NCBI GenBank assembly: GCA_019096065.1
Contig: JAGUCH010000007.1
Coordinates: 766,501-830,500 of the forward strand
DNA length: 64,000 nt
From: Paracyclopina nana
Taxonomy: Eukaryota > Arthropoda > Copepoda > Cyclopoida > Cyclopettidae
Direction: 5' to 3'
Below, piece by piece: positions 45,949 through 57,259 of this stretch. The position numbers were made by a program, and so were the translations under genes. Numbering within the stretch: the first letter of the stretch is position 1; each line of letters opens with the position of its first letter. The notes beneath the pieces are model-generated. The model saw only the letters and a program-made list of their open reading frames with translations, made no database searches and was not told where the DNA came from.

Positions 45949-48900
45949 ATGAGGCACCTTTTGATAGTACAAGGCCTTCTTTTGGCCTCTGTGGCCTCAG
46001 AGTACTGGGAGCCAAAAACCCTAGGAACTTTCCAGTTGAAAGATGCTGGCTTTCTGGAAGTATTTGAAACCCATCCAGAATTGGATAGTTATGCAGATAG
46101 ATACACTCTGTACCTGACTACTTTCAACTTTGGTGAGCTTCCTTTAAATTCCATCCATTTCATTCATGCTTCTTTTTTTCATTTGGAAATTTTTTGGGGG
46201 TGTCAATGTAAGCTAATTTAGGGAAATTGGGATCATGTTGATGTATGCCAAAGTGGCACTAGAGATCATTGCTTGGACAAGCCAGGCCAATTAGAAAGAC
46301 AGCTATTTTTATCAAGCTGCCATCTGTAGTATTACGTAATATAGCTATCCTTTTATCTGTTAAATGAACTGTAAGTTTATCTTACGATTATGCTTCATGC
46401 TTGCTTACTGCAGTGCATGTGGCGTTCATGTATCAATTAAAATTGTTCAATTACTCGATTTCTTGAAAATAACCACTTTTCCTTTACTCAGCTTTTGCAG
46501 CATAAAAAATCCATTTTTGCTTAAAAAATGAATGATTTGGCATAAATAAATAAAAAGCATGGAAAATTATGCATAAGATTAAAGATTCTCAATTTCAGTT
46601 TCCAAAACTGACATAAAATTCTAAATTGTTGAAAGTTCACAAAAAAAAAACACTTGCTAAAGATGAACAGCATTTGTTATATCAGTACAGCAGTAAATAC
46701 AATGATGAGATGTTGATGTGTTCTATATAAGGGAATAAAAGGAATTCCATTTGCCTAAAAGCATACCAAAAAATAAGAAGAAATTGTGAGCAATCCTATT
46801 TTTTCTCCTACATATAGCTGCATTGTTCATTCACGACCCAGTGTACCGAATTAGATCACCAGGGAAATTATTGGATTCAGTTGAAACTTGGGCGGACCAT
46901 TTGGAGAAATTGGGCGACAAAAATACAGCTTACTGGCCCAATTTCCCCCTGGAAGTGCCCTTTGAGGTATAGTATTTTATGCATTTATCAATTTTGCTAG
47001 TGCACTGTAGCAGTTAGAAGAAAACCAGCTTTTGTTCCCTGCGATGCAAACAAGCATGAATAATAACAATAGCCAGGCGGAGTGTTCAGTGAAGCAGAGC
47101 ATGGAGAAAAAGGCCAAATGTACGTCCTTTTATCTGGTAGAAGAATTAAACAGTGCTTAATTGGGCAGGGAAAATGCTAGAGGCCTTCTATCTCCTCATT
47201 TTCCCCAGTTTTTCCCCTGTGATCTTTTGGCGCACTTTTTTGCCAGGAGAGTATAACTTTTTTGTTAAATGCAACTTGATCAGAGAAGAGTGGGAAAGCC
47301 ATTAATTCCACTCAGATAACTTGGCTTTAATTTTCTATTTTGGGTATTTTTCACTTACTAACAAAAAGCATAACAACTACTTAGGTTTACAGGTTGTCCC
47401 ACCATTATCTGAGATAACCATGAAATAACAGATCGGGCTCTAAGTCGAGCTTTGTTGGTTAGGGCTCGCGCTTTGCTTTCTTTAATAATGTGCCTCAGAA
47501 ATGTAGGCACGATTCATCTTTGTGCTAATATACTCCGAATTGTGAGGAACAATCTGTAAATATTTCATATAGTTTATATGGTACAAATATATGCTTGACA
47601 TTTGAGTGATGAACTTGTGAAAGGAAGCACCAAAGAAAATGCTAGATATATTGTAATAAAAAGAAAAAAGCAGAAAATTGCCTTTATAGACTTTTATATA
47701 GAATATTAAATGGCTGCTATTTAGGTAAGTGGTTTCCATGGGATTGTGCAGACATCTGGCTTTCTTGTGCCTGGCAAAACCTACGGTCAGCTAGAAGTGT
47801 ACAATGAGGAGACCCAGGCTGGCCCATGGAACATTGCAAGTGATGACTCCAAAGATTGGTCTTACCACTGGGTCCATTGGTTCGATGTGGATGGCGATGG
47901 CCTTTTGGATGTCATGACAGCAAGGTTAAAATTATAAACCACATTCTTATTCAGAATCATTTTAAAGATACTCTTAACCGAGTAAAAAAATTTGAGTGGC
48001 CGAGCAAAGCGAGGTACCTTTTTTCCCTAATGCTCGGTTTTGTAGAAAAAAGTTGGATAACATCATTTTCTACTGCTAAAGGTATTTTTAGCAAAAATAT
48101 TATAAAAAATGGATGGTTTTTTTCAAGGTTTCATGTAAACCTCATTGGGCAGACCCAATCTGAGTTTGTCTGGCTTAAAAACCCGGGTAACCTTGGGCCG
48201 GAAGGTCAAGGTTGGAGCTCATGGGAGCAATTTGTGCTCATCAAGGAAGGACCTGATGTTGTGTTTTCTCTGCACACTCTGACGCAAGATGGCGTTGAGT
48301 ACTCAGTTATGGTTACAGGTAACATCACCATATTTACTCAAACATGACTTGCCTTTATTATAGTCAAAATACTACATAATGTAACGTATCCCAGATACAT
48401 ATAAGCCACACAATAAAAGGTAGCTTACTTTGACAGTTATTGCAATTTAGGCCAACTTTCCACCTACTTTTCAGAGGCTCAAAGAATTAGCCTTTTTTGC
48501 ACAACTATCACGTTGAAATTGCCAATTTGAATTGCCAGAGTTATTGAGCAAAACTTTCCACATACGCCTTCAAATGGGAAAAAGGGCAGATAATTGCATG
48601 CTTGCATGCACCTTAATTATGGCTCTAATTCAGGGACCAAAGTTTGCCAAAAATTCAGGCTTAATCTGCTTACGCAACATGCAAGAGTTTTGCTCAAGTT
48701 ACAATCCTAGAATCCTACAGAAAGTTGAGGCCATAAAGCATAAACCTTCTCCATTATTATCATGGTATACAAGGTATAATTTCGCCAACAGGTGAATTAT
48801 GGGCCGAAAGGGTTATGATGTATTACGTGGAAAACAAGCCTGGATCCTGGATGGATCCCTCCAATATCCAGGCAGTGGTCATTGATGAAAATGTGGGGCA

Positions 48901-49940
48901 AATCTTTGAGGCCATCGCCATTGATGTCAACATGGATGGCCAATTGGAAATTCTGGTCTCGGAAATCCAGAAAAATGTGGGGAGTCTCCATGTGTATCTT
49001 CAGCCAGCAGACTGGCGCCAGCCTGTCTGGCAGAAGCAGACACTGGCAACTGATTTCACTCCCTACGGCGGATTCGGCCAGAACAAAATGACCCCTGGCA
49101 AATTTAGGACTTTCTACCCAAGCAAGTGAGTATTTTCCGCTAAAGGCTTTGATTAATTATATAAGAATAAGAAGTGTTTTGCTTATAACGAACGTTTCTC
49201 GCCTTTTAACTGCCAGAAACGCCAAAACGTTGAAGTAGCAAGAAAATCCACTTCTGGTATTTTTGCATTTTTGTTCCCAGTACAGTGGCGCCCTCTTTAA
49301 TGGTAGTATAAAAACAACATTGACGGCTGTGACCTCAAATTGGCATTAAATTACAAAAATAGCATGCAGTCATTGCCATCTGGCCCAACTTTGTAGCATA
49401 ATTCTTAGCTCTAGACTGGCATTTGTGGCATTCATTCATAGCTATAATCCTCTTAAGATTATTTCATTATACACAATTCTTCTCATATAATGTGTAGTGA
49501 ATATGCCAGCCTTCAAAATGAGGATGGCAGCCCTGTGAAGCCTTGGATTAGCCTGTCTGGGGATGATGATGGGAAGCACTACATTTTGTATCCAGAAAGC
49601 GAGGATAAAAACAACTGGACTTATACCAAGCACATCATTGTGGAAACAGGTGCATAATAGTCACTATAAAAAAAATAGTACAGAACGCGCCTCGGAAAAC
49701 GCAACAGCGCTACAGCCAATCCACTCTAAGGATTGTTTACATTTGATGCGCTTTTCGCGGACCGCACTGTAATTTATTTCAACTTTCTTCCTTTTAGATG
49801 CTAATACAGCTGGTACAATGGCCATTTTTGACCTGGATGGGGATGGGTACATGGAGATAATTTCGGCTGGATATTCGGCTGGCACAGTGTTTGTACAGAC
49901 CTTTAAAACAATTGCCAACTCAATATTGGATGACTTTTAA
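45949..49940 (+). CDS. Secreted FG-GAP/VCBS-repeat protein
   Basis: Seven exons: 45949-46132, 46818-46966, 47725-47924, 48128-48318, 48792-49125, 49498-49649 and 49798-49940. They sum to 451 codons (450 aa). A signal peptide (MRHLLIVQGLLLASVASEYW) is followed by a beta-propeller-like protein with calcium-binding FG-GAP/VCBS motifs WFDVDGDGLLDVMTAR, AIDVNMDGQLEILVSE and AIFDLDGDGYMEIISAGY. It resembles secreted FG-GAP repeat proteins common in crustaceans; a precise function is unknown. Exon 3 begins with the bases GTAAGT, so its acceptor is followed directly by a sequence that looks like a donor. Introns 1, 2, 4 and 5 are 340-760 bp and contain no recognised features. Its stop codon overlaps the stop of the converging CUB gene. 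Confidence 0.82.
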
Positions 49941-51933
49941 GGCGTTCTAATACAATTGCTGCTCTGTGTGTATGTCAGCCTGAAGCCATTTTCAAATCCA
50001 GCATTGACAATTTGAATTGCTTCAGCTGAACTGTTTGCAGGGCCTGTATTTCCTACGCCTTTAATGGCCCCGTCCGTATGCACATTAATAACAACAGGGC
50101 CAGGATAAGAGGCTAGCCATAAAATGAGAAAAGTTAGCCATTTCTGCCATATATCTGAGCTAGAGCTCTCAAAAAGCAAAAGAGAGAACTTTCAAAACAG
50201 CCAAAATAACAAATCAATTTTTATAGAAATGGGAAAAATGATTTCCTCTGAGCCAGGAGAAAGCCATGACGTATCATGATGATGTGCATTTGCATTTTGC
50301 AATTTGCTCCTTGTCTTGGCAAATCTCCTCAACTTTTGCTCAAATGTGAACTCTATGAATAAATTGTCCCTTCTCTTTTCTTTCATAGAGCTCTAGCTGC
50401 ATTCAAGCTTACTGTAAGCTCCTGGAAAGACCAGGCTGGTTCCATCAAATTTTCCGCAAATGTGAGCTGTTTCCACAGGAACAAATCCAGAATAAGTGTA
50501 TGCGCCCAGAATGGCCAAATAATCACTGGAAATGCGAGAGTCCTTGCTACCAGTGTAGTCATAGCAATTCTGGCCAAAAGGTGGCGTGCTCATAAAAGCG
50601 CCATTTTGATTCATCTTGAACTCTGAAATAAGTTCCAGTTTTAAGGGCATTCATGAAGCTTGTAGAGACATATTTAAATTGCAAATCCACAGGTGATATT
50701 TTTCAAGCCCGAGCCTAGTGAGAGCTGAAAAGAAACAATTTTCCTAAGCTCACCATCTCCCAGTGTGTTGGTGCCAAAATTGACACCACAAAAGCCACTT
50801 TGTTTCCTGATGCAGATTGCATAGTCCAAATTGGCAGGGTAAGGGCTGAAAGCCATTCTAAAGTTGAAAGACTCGATGGAGCCACTGGGCTCAGTGAAAT
50901 ACTGCAAGCATCCACTGGGAGCTGAAAATAATCACTCACAAAAATGTGCTCCTTTCTCATTGATGGCTCTCACCTTGCAGGGGATCATTTTTTGTGCAGT
51001 CTATTTGAGTCACTCTTATGTTCCAGCTGTAATTTGACACTATCCCATAAAGGCCATCATTGGGATCAGTTGACATGGAATTCAAGCCAACCATTGCAAA
51101 AAGCCTAACAAAGTCCTCAGCTGCCTCACCACTTGCATTGACATTGATATACACTGTGAAAAAAAAATAAGAAAGAAAGGAACTTTTGCTTTGGGGAATT
51201 TCTCTCTAATTACAGTGTTGGCCAGTCATGTCCCCACAAAGCTCATTTCCACCTGAGAGTCCAAGCTGCTGCTGTTGTTGGGTGGCAAAGATCACCAACT
51301 TGTCAGAGTTACAATGGCCAAATGGACTGGTCAGTAATGAGGGACCAGAGAGCACAAAAGTTTCAAAATCCAGCCTCAATTGGCAGACATCTGGGTTGGA
51401 GACCTAGAGAAGCACTTGTAGAGCCACTACATAATAAAAAAGGGGCTAGCAAAGCAACCTTGGCAGTGAAAGTGATGTAGTTAGGTGTCCAGTCTGTTTG
51501 TGGGTAATTAGGATTAGTGAAGTAAGAGACAGGAGCATCAAATGTCACAGTTGTGGACCCTGTGGCTGCTTTGACTGAAAGAAAAGACAAATGTGGCTGA
51601 ATGCAGCCATTTTTGGCTATTTCCCACTCACATAGGCAGCAGCTGCCAAAACCAGCTGCACAGGTTGACCTGGCTTGACCGCCTTTGGCTGCACACTCAT
51701 CACTTCTGTAGCAGATGCCAATTTCTTTATCACTGATTCTGCAGGGCTCATTTTTGAACTGAATTATGTTGAATAGGACTGAAATATTCAAGTTTTTAGC
51801 CAAATAAACTTCAGGCTATTCCTTACTTACATTTCCCCTCTCTTTCATACTTTAAGGAAACTGTTGACCTTGCTTGGCTGAAAGGTAGTATGGTTGCTGA
51901 AATACTCAAAATGACTAAAATCAAGATACCCAT
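49937..51933 (-). CDS. CUB-domain secreted protein of arthropod type
   Basis: Eight minus exons: 51933-51831, 51778-51632, 51574-51459, 51403-51214, 51153-50974, 50921-50754, 50622-50413 and 50112-49937, together 429 aa. Introns are 52-60 bp except the last two. A signal peptide (MGILILVILSISATILPF) is followed by FNIIQFKNEPC, a cysteine motif (ICYRSDECAAKGGQARSTCA, FGSCCLF) typical of arthropod proteins with an N-terminal knot before a CUB domain, then CUB-like strands (YFTNPNYPQTDW, ICGKFDGTS, NGFRLTYTQSSNC). Many paralogues of this type occur in crustaceans and insects; no specific role can be stated. Its ATG lies only 68 bp downstream of the mannosidase stop on the same strand, and its stop overlaps the FG-GAP gene's stop. 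Confidence 0.82.
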
Positions 51934-51967
51934 TTTGGGCCAAGTCTGGTGTGAAACTAATGAAAGT

Positions 51968-51973
51968 TTTATT
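51968..51973 (-). terminator. Poly(A) signal of the mannosidase gene
   Basis: AATAAA on the minus strand, about 30 bp after the mannosidase stop and only about 35 bp before the CUB gene's ATG. Confidence 0.6.
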
Positions 51974-52001
51974 GAGCTAAGTGCACTTCCTATCACAACT
52001 T

Positions 52002-55000
52002 TCACCAAGATAAAAGAAAAGTTTTGATTTCCAAGGCATTCAAAGCAGTGTTTGAACAGCTGATCAAATGCTGTTGTTGTTGATGCCCGCCAACCAGATT
52101 CCTCACTTGGCACTTCTGGGCATTGAGCTTGGGAATTAAAGTGAGCAAGTCTGGTAGCTCTGCACTCACGGCTTCATCACTCTGGTTTTCCAGTCTGAGC
52201 AGCACTTCCTTCTCAGCCCAAGTTTCAAGGCTCAAAACACTGACATTTTCTGGCAAAATGCCCTCTGCAATGCCACAAAATTCTTCTTCAACATTGTCTT
52301 CCTCATTTTTCAGCACCCAAATGAGCATTGGCTGAGCCTGAGCCTTCCTCCACTCTAATGGCAGATATCCAGTATGCTGAGAAGACCTTTTGTCCACTTT
52401 CAGAGCCATAAACTTTAAGCAAAAAGCTGGGAAATCTGAGAAGAAGTGAAATCAGAGCCATTCTCAGCATACTGTGAGCTTCAGGATGGCTTTTTGAAAT
52501 TGCTATTTTATGAGTTCCAGAAATGGCAGACTGATCATCCAGGGGCTCATCTAGGCCCATGCCATCATCCAATTTCAGCCTTCGATGAATCAAAAGGGTA
52601 ACCTATGAAAAATGCACCAGCCTTTGGCCTTTGAGAATGAGAGCGAGAGAGAAACTTTTGTGTTTACTTCTCCATGATTGGCTGATGTGCCAGCTTGGCT
52701 TCTATCTACCAAAATGGACATTTCCCTTTGACAATCTTGCACAAATATTGAACTTGTGACGGGATAAAAGTTGGCAGCCAATAAATTGCCACTCTTGTAT
52801 TCACGTCCCACCATGTGCCAGCCATTGGAATCTGTGACAAATGTGACATTCTCTGTTCTGTTTTGACACTCATGAAAATCCACAGCCTTGTAAGTGATGT
52901 AGGCATCGATCCCATAGCTATCTACTGGGACATCGAGAACTCTTTCCTCCCCAGCTACATTTATTTCATCCATGTATTTACCCACACTTACCTTCCATCA
53001 ATTTTCGTAGTGATTGCTTACTTGAGAGAAGCCTTTGTTTTCATAGAGGAAAGCAGAGGTGATTTTCTTGTGGTTGGGCCCTTTTTGTTGACCTCTAGCT
53101 TCTCTAGGAGAGAAAATATAGGCCCCAGATGGATTGGACCGATCCCTGCTGCTCTCAAAGCACCCCATGCTAATCGAAAGCCCCAGAAGCTGGGAAATCT
53201 GTTCTTCTGTGATTGGGACAGAAGGTTCCACCTCCATGTTTGACATATCTTGGCTGCTCCTCAATTCAATGGTGAACTTTTTGTAACCCAAGGGAGGCAC
53301 ATTTTCAGCCTTGAAATGGATCTGAAAGCCTCCTTTGAAAGGTAGGATATCTACAGGAATGGTCTCCTTCTTGTGGGTGATTGAGACCTGGTGCCATTTG
53401 TCCATGAGCAAGACTAACCGGTCACTCATTCGCTTTGATTGTCTGTTGTACACAAGAAACACAGTTTTGCCTGGCTTCAATAGAGGCCATTTGTGGCCAT
53501 GATCCAAATCAGCAAATTGCAATGATGATGGAGCTCCCAAAAGGTGTTGGGACAATTTGTCTTGAGCCTCTAATAATCCCACCCTTCAAATAATTAAAAC
53601 AATCACAACAGCCGCATTTTGACACTTGTCAATTGACAGCACTCGCTCGGCTCGGCCACGCAAAATTTCACTTGGTTGCCTTAAATTCTATATGCATTAT
53701 TTGATTCTATTGTTTTACCTCAATTGCTGTAGATAGTCTTGTGCCACGTGCTCTTTTTCTGTCCCAGTTATTGCATCATGGTGCTGCAAGATGGCCACAC
53801 TTCTCTGCAGCACTTTGGGCTGCAAGTCTGATTTGCTGAAAAAAAGTCATTGTTGCTCACAGTAATCTCATTGCAGAATACAATCTCTTTTACCCTCCTC
53901 TGACAGCAGCTGTAACAATCATCTGTTTGACAGCTTGCAAAATTGAATTTGCAACCCTTGCAGCATACTTGATGGCAGGTCTTGATGTGTAATATCCAGT
54001 CCAAACCTTGTTTCCTTCTGCACTACCAAATGCAAATACAGGAAAGCACTCACAAAAAGCCATTCAATACATACCGGAAATGTAAGGCATAAAGTCTCCT
54101 TTTCTGGTGGGCCATTGCCTTTTGAGCTGCTTGAGCTGCTGCAAAAAGCAAAATGGAGTCGAGTAGAAAAGGTGGAAATTGTACTGGGCGAATTTCGAGT
54201 TGAAATCCGCAATGAGTTGGTCCATCCTTTGGAAGTTGGTTTCTGCCTCAATGTACTGGAAATCTCCACCCATGGGAATCATCACTTGGCCTAAGCCATG
54301 CTTCACATTCGGCTCGTTCATAATGTATTCCACCACATCCTCCTCCTAAATACACCATTTTTCTTCCTTAGTCTCTTATTACCATGATAATATACAAGTT
54401 GCCTAAGCCCAAATTAAGTTTAGCAGACAATCAAGATCTTGTTGCTTAATTATGCAATGCATAGTGGTCTAATCTGCTCCTAAATTACTGGTATATCTTC
54501 ATTTACAGGTTGTCCTGCTAGAATCGGAGCTGAAAAGTATTCAGACGGTCCGAGCCTATAATTTTAGGGCAGCACATAAAGCTAAGGCTTGATTTTGCCT
54601 TTTAGGTTATTTTACTATGGAAACTGAACAATCACTAGTTTTTTTATAAGGTAATTTTAGGCTACCTGAAAACCAGGATTTCCCCACAGGGCATCCAGAT
54701 TGAGCATTTGTGGTGAGGTGTACTCCACAAGGCTGGTAAGCAAGGCTTTTTGCGGCCCTACTTCCCAACTGAAGATGTTAGTTCCACTTGAATATCTTTC
54801 CGCTTTCTCTTTGAAATCGATGCGCTGAAAAAACATCCCCTCCAATCCGATTTCGCAGGAAATCAGGCCCTGAGTTAGGGAATGCCCGAATGGGTCCAGT
54901 TGCCAGCCAACTTTGGGCAAATAGTCCTCACCTTTTAAAAAATGCAAAAACTCAATACTGAATTGACTGAAAATTAGCCTTTTCAGCATGCTTCTAATTA

Positions 55001-55333
55001 TCCTGCAAAATTGCAGAGTTTGGAGCTTATACCCAGATTATTTTGGGAGCCCCTTTAATTACATGAATTTTTAAAAATTGCCAAATATTTTATGGAAGCC
55101 AACTGTAATGTGAGCATTAATTTATACCAAAAGTGTCTGAAATGAACTTCCATCCCAGGCTCAAGTTATCAATTATGGCAGTGTAATGTGTGGTGGCCTC
55201 ATCATTTTGGGTCCAACCTCCACCAGCAAACTGAAGTCGGCCCTCGTGCACCATTTGCCTAACTTTTTGCCGAACTTGGACGTTCTGCTCGTTCCACCAA
55301 CGTTCGAAAAAGGCCATTTCTGAGGTCACAAAC
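52002..55333 (-). CDS. Lysosomal-type alpha-mannosidase (GH38), 5' exons missing
   Basis: Glycoside hydrolase family 38, closest in layout to lysosomal MAN2B1. Nine minus exons: 55333-55128, 54931-54666, 54345-54075, 54017-53894, 53835-53719, 53583-53022, 52991-52668, 52602-52473 and 52435-52002. Frame is kept throughout, but two introns are only 30 bp (53021-52992) and 37 bp (52472-52436). Visible motifs are FFERWWNEQN, GGGWTQNDEATTHYTAIID, QLDPFGHS with the nucleophile Asp, GDFQYIEAE, WTGYYTSRPAIK, AILQHHDAITGT with a zinc His, VTDSNGW, VDRSQAGTS and LSLETWAEKEVLLRLENQ. The usual N-terminus with the signal peptide and the zinc motif HTHDDVGW is not present before 55333, where the divergent cuticle-gene promoter lies. 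Either the first exon is far upstream or the gene is broken. Confidence 0.85.
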
Positions 55334-55464
55334 CTGAAAGAAAGAAAAAAAATGGCAATTGGCTTGGCAAAAAAGGGCGGGGTCTCTGGAAGCAAAACCC
55401 GTTTCAACTGTTGTTGTTGTTCCTGCCCAAAGAAAAGGTCAGCAAGAAATTGGGCGCCTTTTTT

Positions 55465-55574
55465 GTACATATAAGTACGTTTGTACGCGCGCCTGCGTAC
55501 GCGTAGCAACAAAGCATTGGCAACAATGATAACAACGCGTACACTGGCCGTACGCACAAAATGCGTATATAAAA
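55465..55574 (+). promoter_or_regulatory. Cuticle gene promoter: TATA box and GTACG motif cluster
   Basis: A perfect TATA box (TATATAAAA, 55566-55574) sits 48 bp upstream of the ATG. Just upstream, GTACG or its complement CGTAC occurs at about 55475, 55483, 55497, 55538 and 55550, several inside TGCGTACGC-like palindromes. Such clustering suggests a binding site for a regulator of cuticle genes. That role is inferred. Confidence 0.6.
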
Positions 55575-55621
55575 GGGAGCGTTGCCGCCTAAGCAGCATC
55601 ACTTGATCTAAATTATTAGAC

Positions 55622-56450
55622 ATGAAGGTACAACAGCAGTTTTGAATTCTTTGAAACTTTATAACCAATTTCCTCAATATTTTTTTAGGTATTTATTGTC
55701 CTCCTTTTGGCCTCAGCTGCCTTGGCTGACCAATCTTCCCACCAAACCATCCACATCGGTGGCGGCCACCATGCTGCCCCAGTGGTTGTCAACCACCACG
55801 CCCCTCACCACCATGCACCTGCCCCTCACCACCACGCACCTGCCCACCACCACCTGGCCCACGCCCCAGTCCATCACGCCCCAGTCGTCCACCACGCCCC
55901 AGTTTTCCACCATGCCCCAGTTTTCCACCATGCACCTGCTCCATACAGGCCAGCTCCCACCTATGCTCCAGCACCTGCTCCCACCTACGCTCCCGCCCCC
56001 GAGCCCGCAGCTGAGCCCGTGACTGAGGCCGCACCTGCCGAGCCCGCCGCCACCGAGGCCGCACCTGAGGAGCCCGCCACCGAGGCCGCACCTGCTCCCG
56101 CTTACGCACCTGCTCCCGCTTATGCACCTGCTCCAGCCTACGCACCTGCCCCTTCTTATGCGCCCGCACCTGCCTACCACGAGCCCGCCTATGACGCACC
56201 TGCCGTCTATGAGTACAATTACGCCGTCAACGATGACTACGCCGCGTTGAACTACGGCCAAACTGAGGGACGTAACGACAAGAACGCCAACGGAAGGTAC
56301 CACGTGCTCTTGCCCGATGGCCGCACTCAAACCGTCACTTACACCGTTGACGGATACAACGGATACGTTGCCGATGTTCAGTACTCGGGCGAGGCCAGGT
56401 ACGACGCCCCCAAACCCGCCTACCAACCCGCCCCCGCCTACAATGCCTAA
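55622..56450 (+). CDS. Cuticle protein with Rebers-Riddiford chitin-binding domain
   Basis: Exoskeleton structural protein. Exon 1 codes only MK (55622-55627) and exon 2 (55689-56450) supplies the rest, 255 aa. A tiny first coding exon ending inside the signal peptide is typical of arthropod cuticle genes. The signal peptide is MKVFIVLLLASAALA. A long His/Ala/Pro region (HHAPAPHHHAPA …) and AP(A/S)YAPAPAYAP repeats follow. The chitin-binding R&R domain lies at about residues 168-232: YEYNYAVNDDYAALNYGQTE, DGRTQTVTYTVDGYNGYVADV and YSGEARYD. The gene is much more G+C-rich at third positions than its neighbours. It is convergent with nothing; it runs divergently from the mannosidase exon at 55333. 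Confidence 0.95.
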
Positions 56451-56458
56451 GAACGTGC

Positions 56459-56464
56459 AATAAA
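56459..56464 (+). terminator. Poly(A) signal of the cuticle gene
   Basis: AATAAA, only 8 bp after the TAA stop, giving a very short 3' UTR. Confidence 0.75.
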
Positions 56465-57167
56465 CGCAGATATTTTGCTTAACCACGTGCATTTGTTTAC
56501 GTTTTCCTCAAGTTTGACGAAAGATACAATTTTAAGATACGTACAACTCGTTCAAGCCAAATTTGCCTTAGCGATGAGACTCGATTGCCATCTTTCCAAT
56601 TTGGTTTCAATTCTTGAAACTGATTTGGAACACTGAAGGAATTATGTGCTTTCTTATAAGATTTTCCTTGACTGAATGAATGTTGTGAATGGGACTGAGG
56701 ATTTATTGCCTGTATCTGCTGAGATATGTTAGCGGAGATATCCTGCTTATCAGCTCCTAGTTTAGGCTCATCGAAGCTAGGTTGTGCACTATATAGTATA
56801 TAGGTGAGCTTGAATTGCCAAGTAAGCAACTCGGAAGTCAGTCAAGTGTAACATGCTGATAAGTTGCGATAAGTTTGATGGATGTTGAATCAGCACTATT
56901 CACCTGAATAAGGCTTCTGAATGTCCTGCTCATTTTGTGAGACCAAACTCTGAAGGAAAACCACTTAAACAAAAGGAAAGGCGTGAGTTGTCACTTTTCA
57001 GCTGAAAAAACAGATCGACTCAAAGTCGGCTACAACGTGAACAATCCCAATTTAAGAGAATTGTTGGGCTCAACCTGGATTATTCAGGTTTAATTAAAAT
57101 TCAACTTTAAACCTTTTAGACATGAAAAAAGCTAGACGTGGCTAAGAAAATGATCGGTTTAGTTGAG
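56465..57167. other. Intergenic region before FB-A
   Basis: AT-rich, with no recognised gene. An open frame of 110 codons on the minus strand (56497-56829) shows no domain, and the missing mannosidase N-terminus is not encoded here. Confidence 0.45.
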
Positions 57168-57175
57168 CGAAAACA
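57168..57175 (+). repeat. Target-site duplication of FB-A (left)
   Basis: CGAAAACA, identical to 63941-63948. Confidence 0.9.
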
Positions 57176-57259
57176 GGTATTCAGTTGGTACTCAGCTACA
57201 TGGATTTCACAGTTTTTCTCAAAAAACGTAGATGCTTCAAATTATTTATTCATAGGCTT

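Noticed and set aside
52380..52480. A frameshift in the mannosidase gene near 52.4 kb, suggesting a pseudogene
   Set aside because: Removing a 37-nt GT-AG segment with a good polypyrimidine tract restores the frame exactly, so a short intron explains it better; the short intron is reported as a finding instead.
53021..53243. Plus-strand ORF of 142 codons over the mannosidase gene
   Set aside because: Antisense to well supported coding exons; no domain and no splice evidence.
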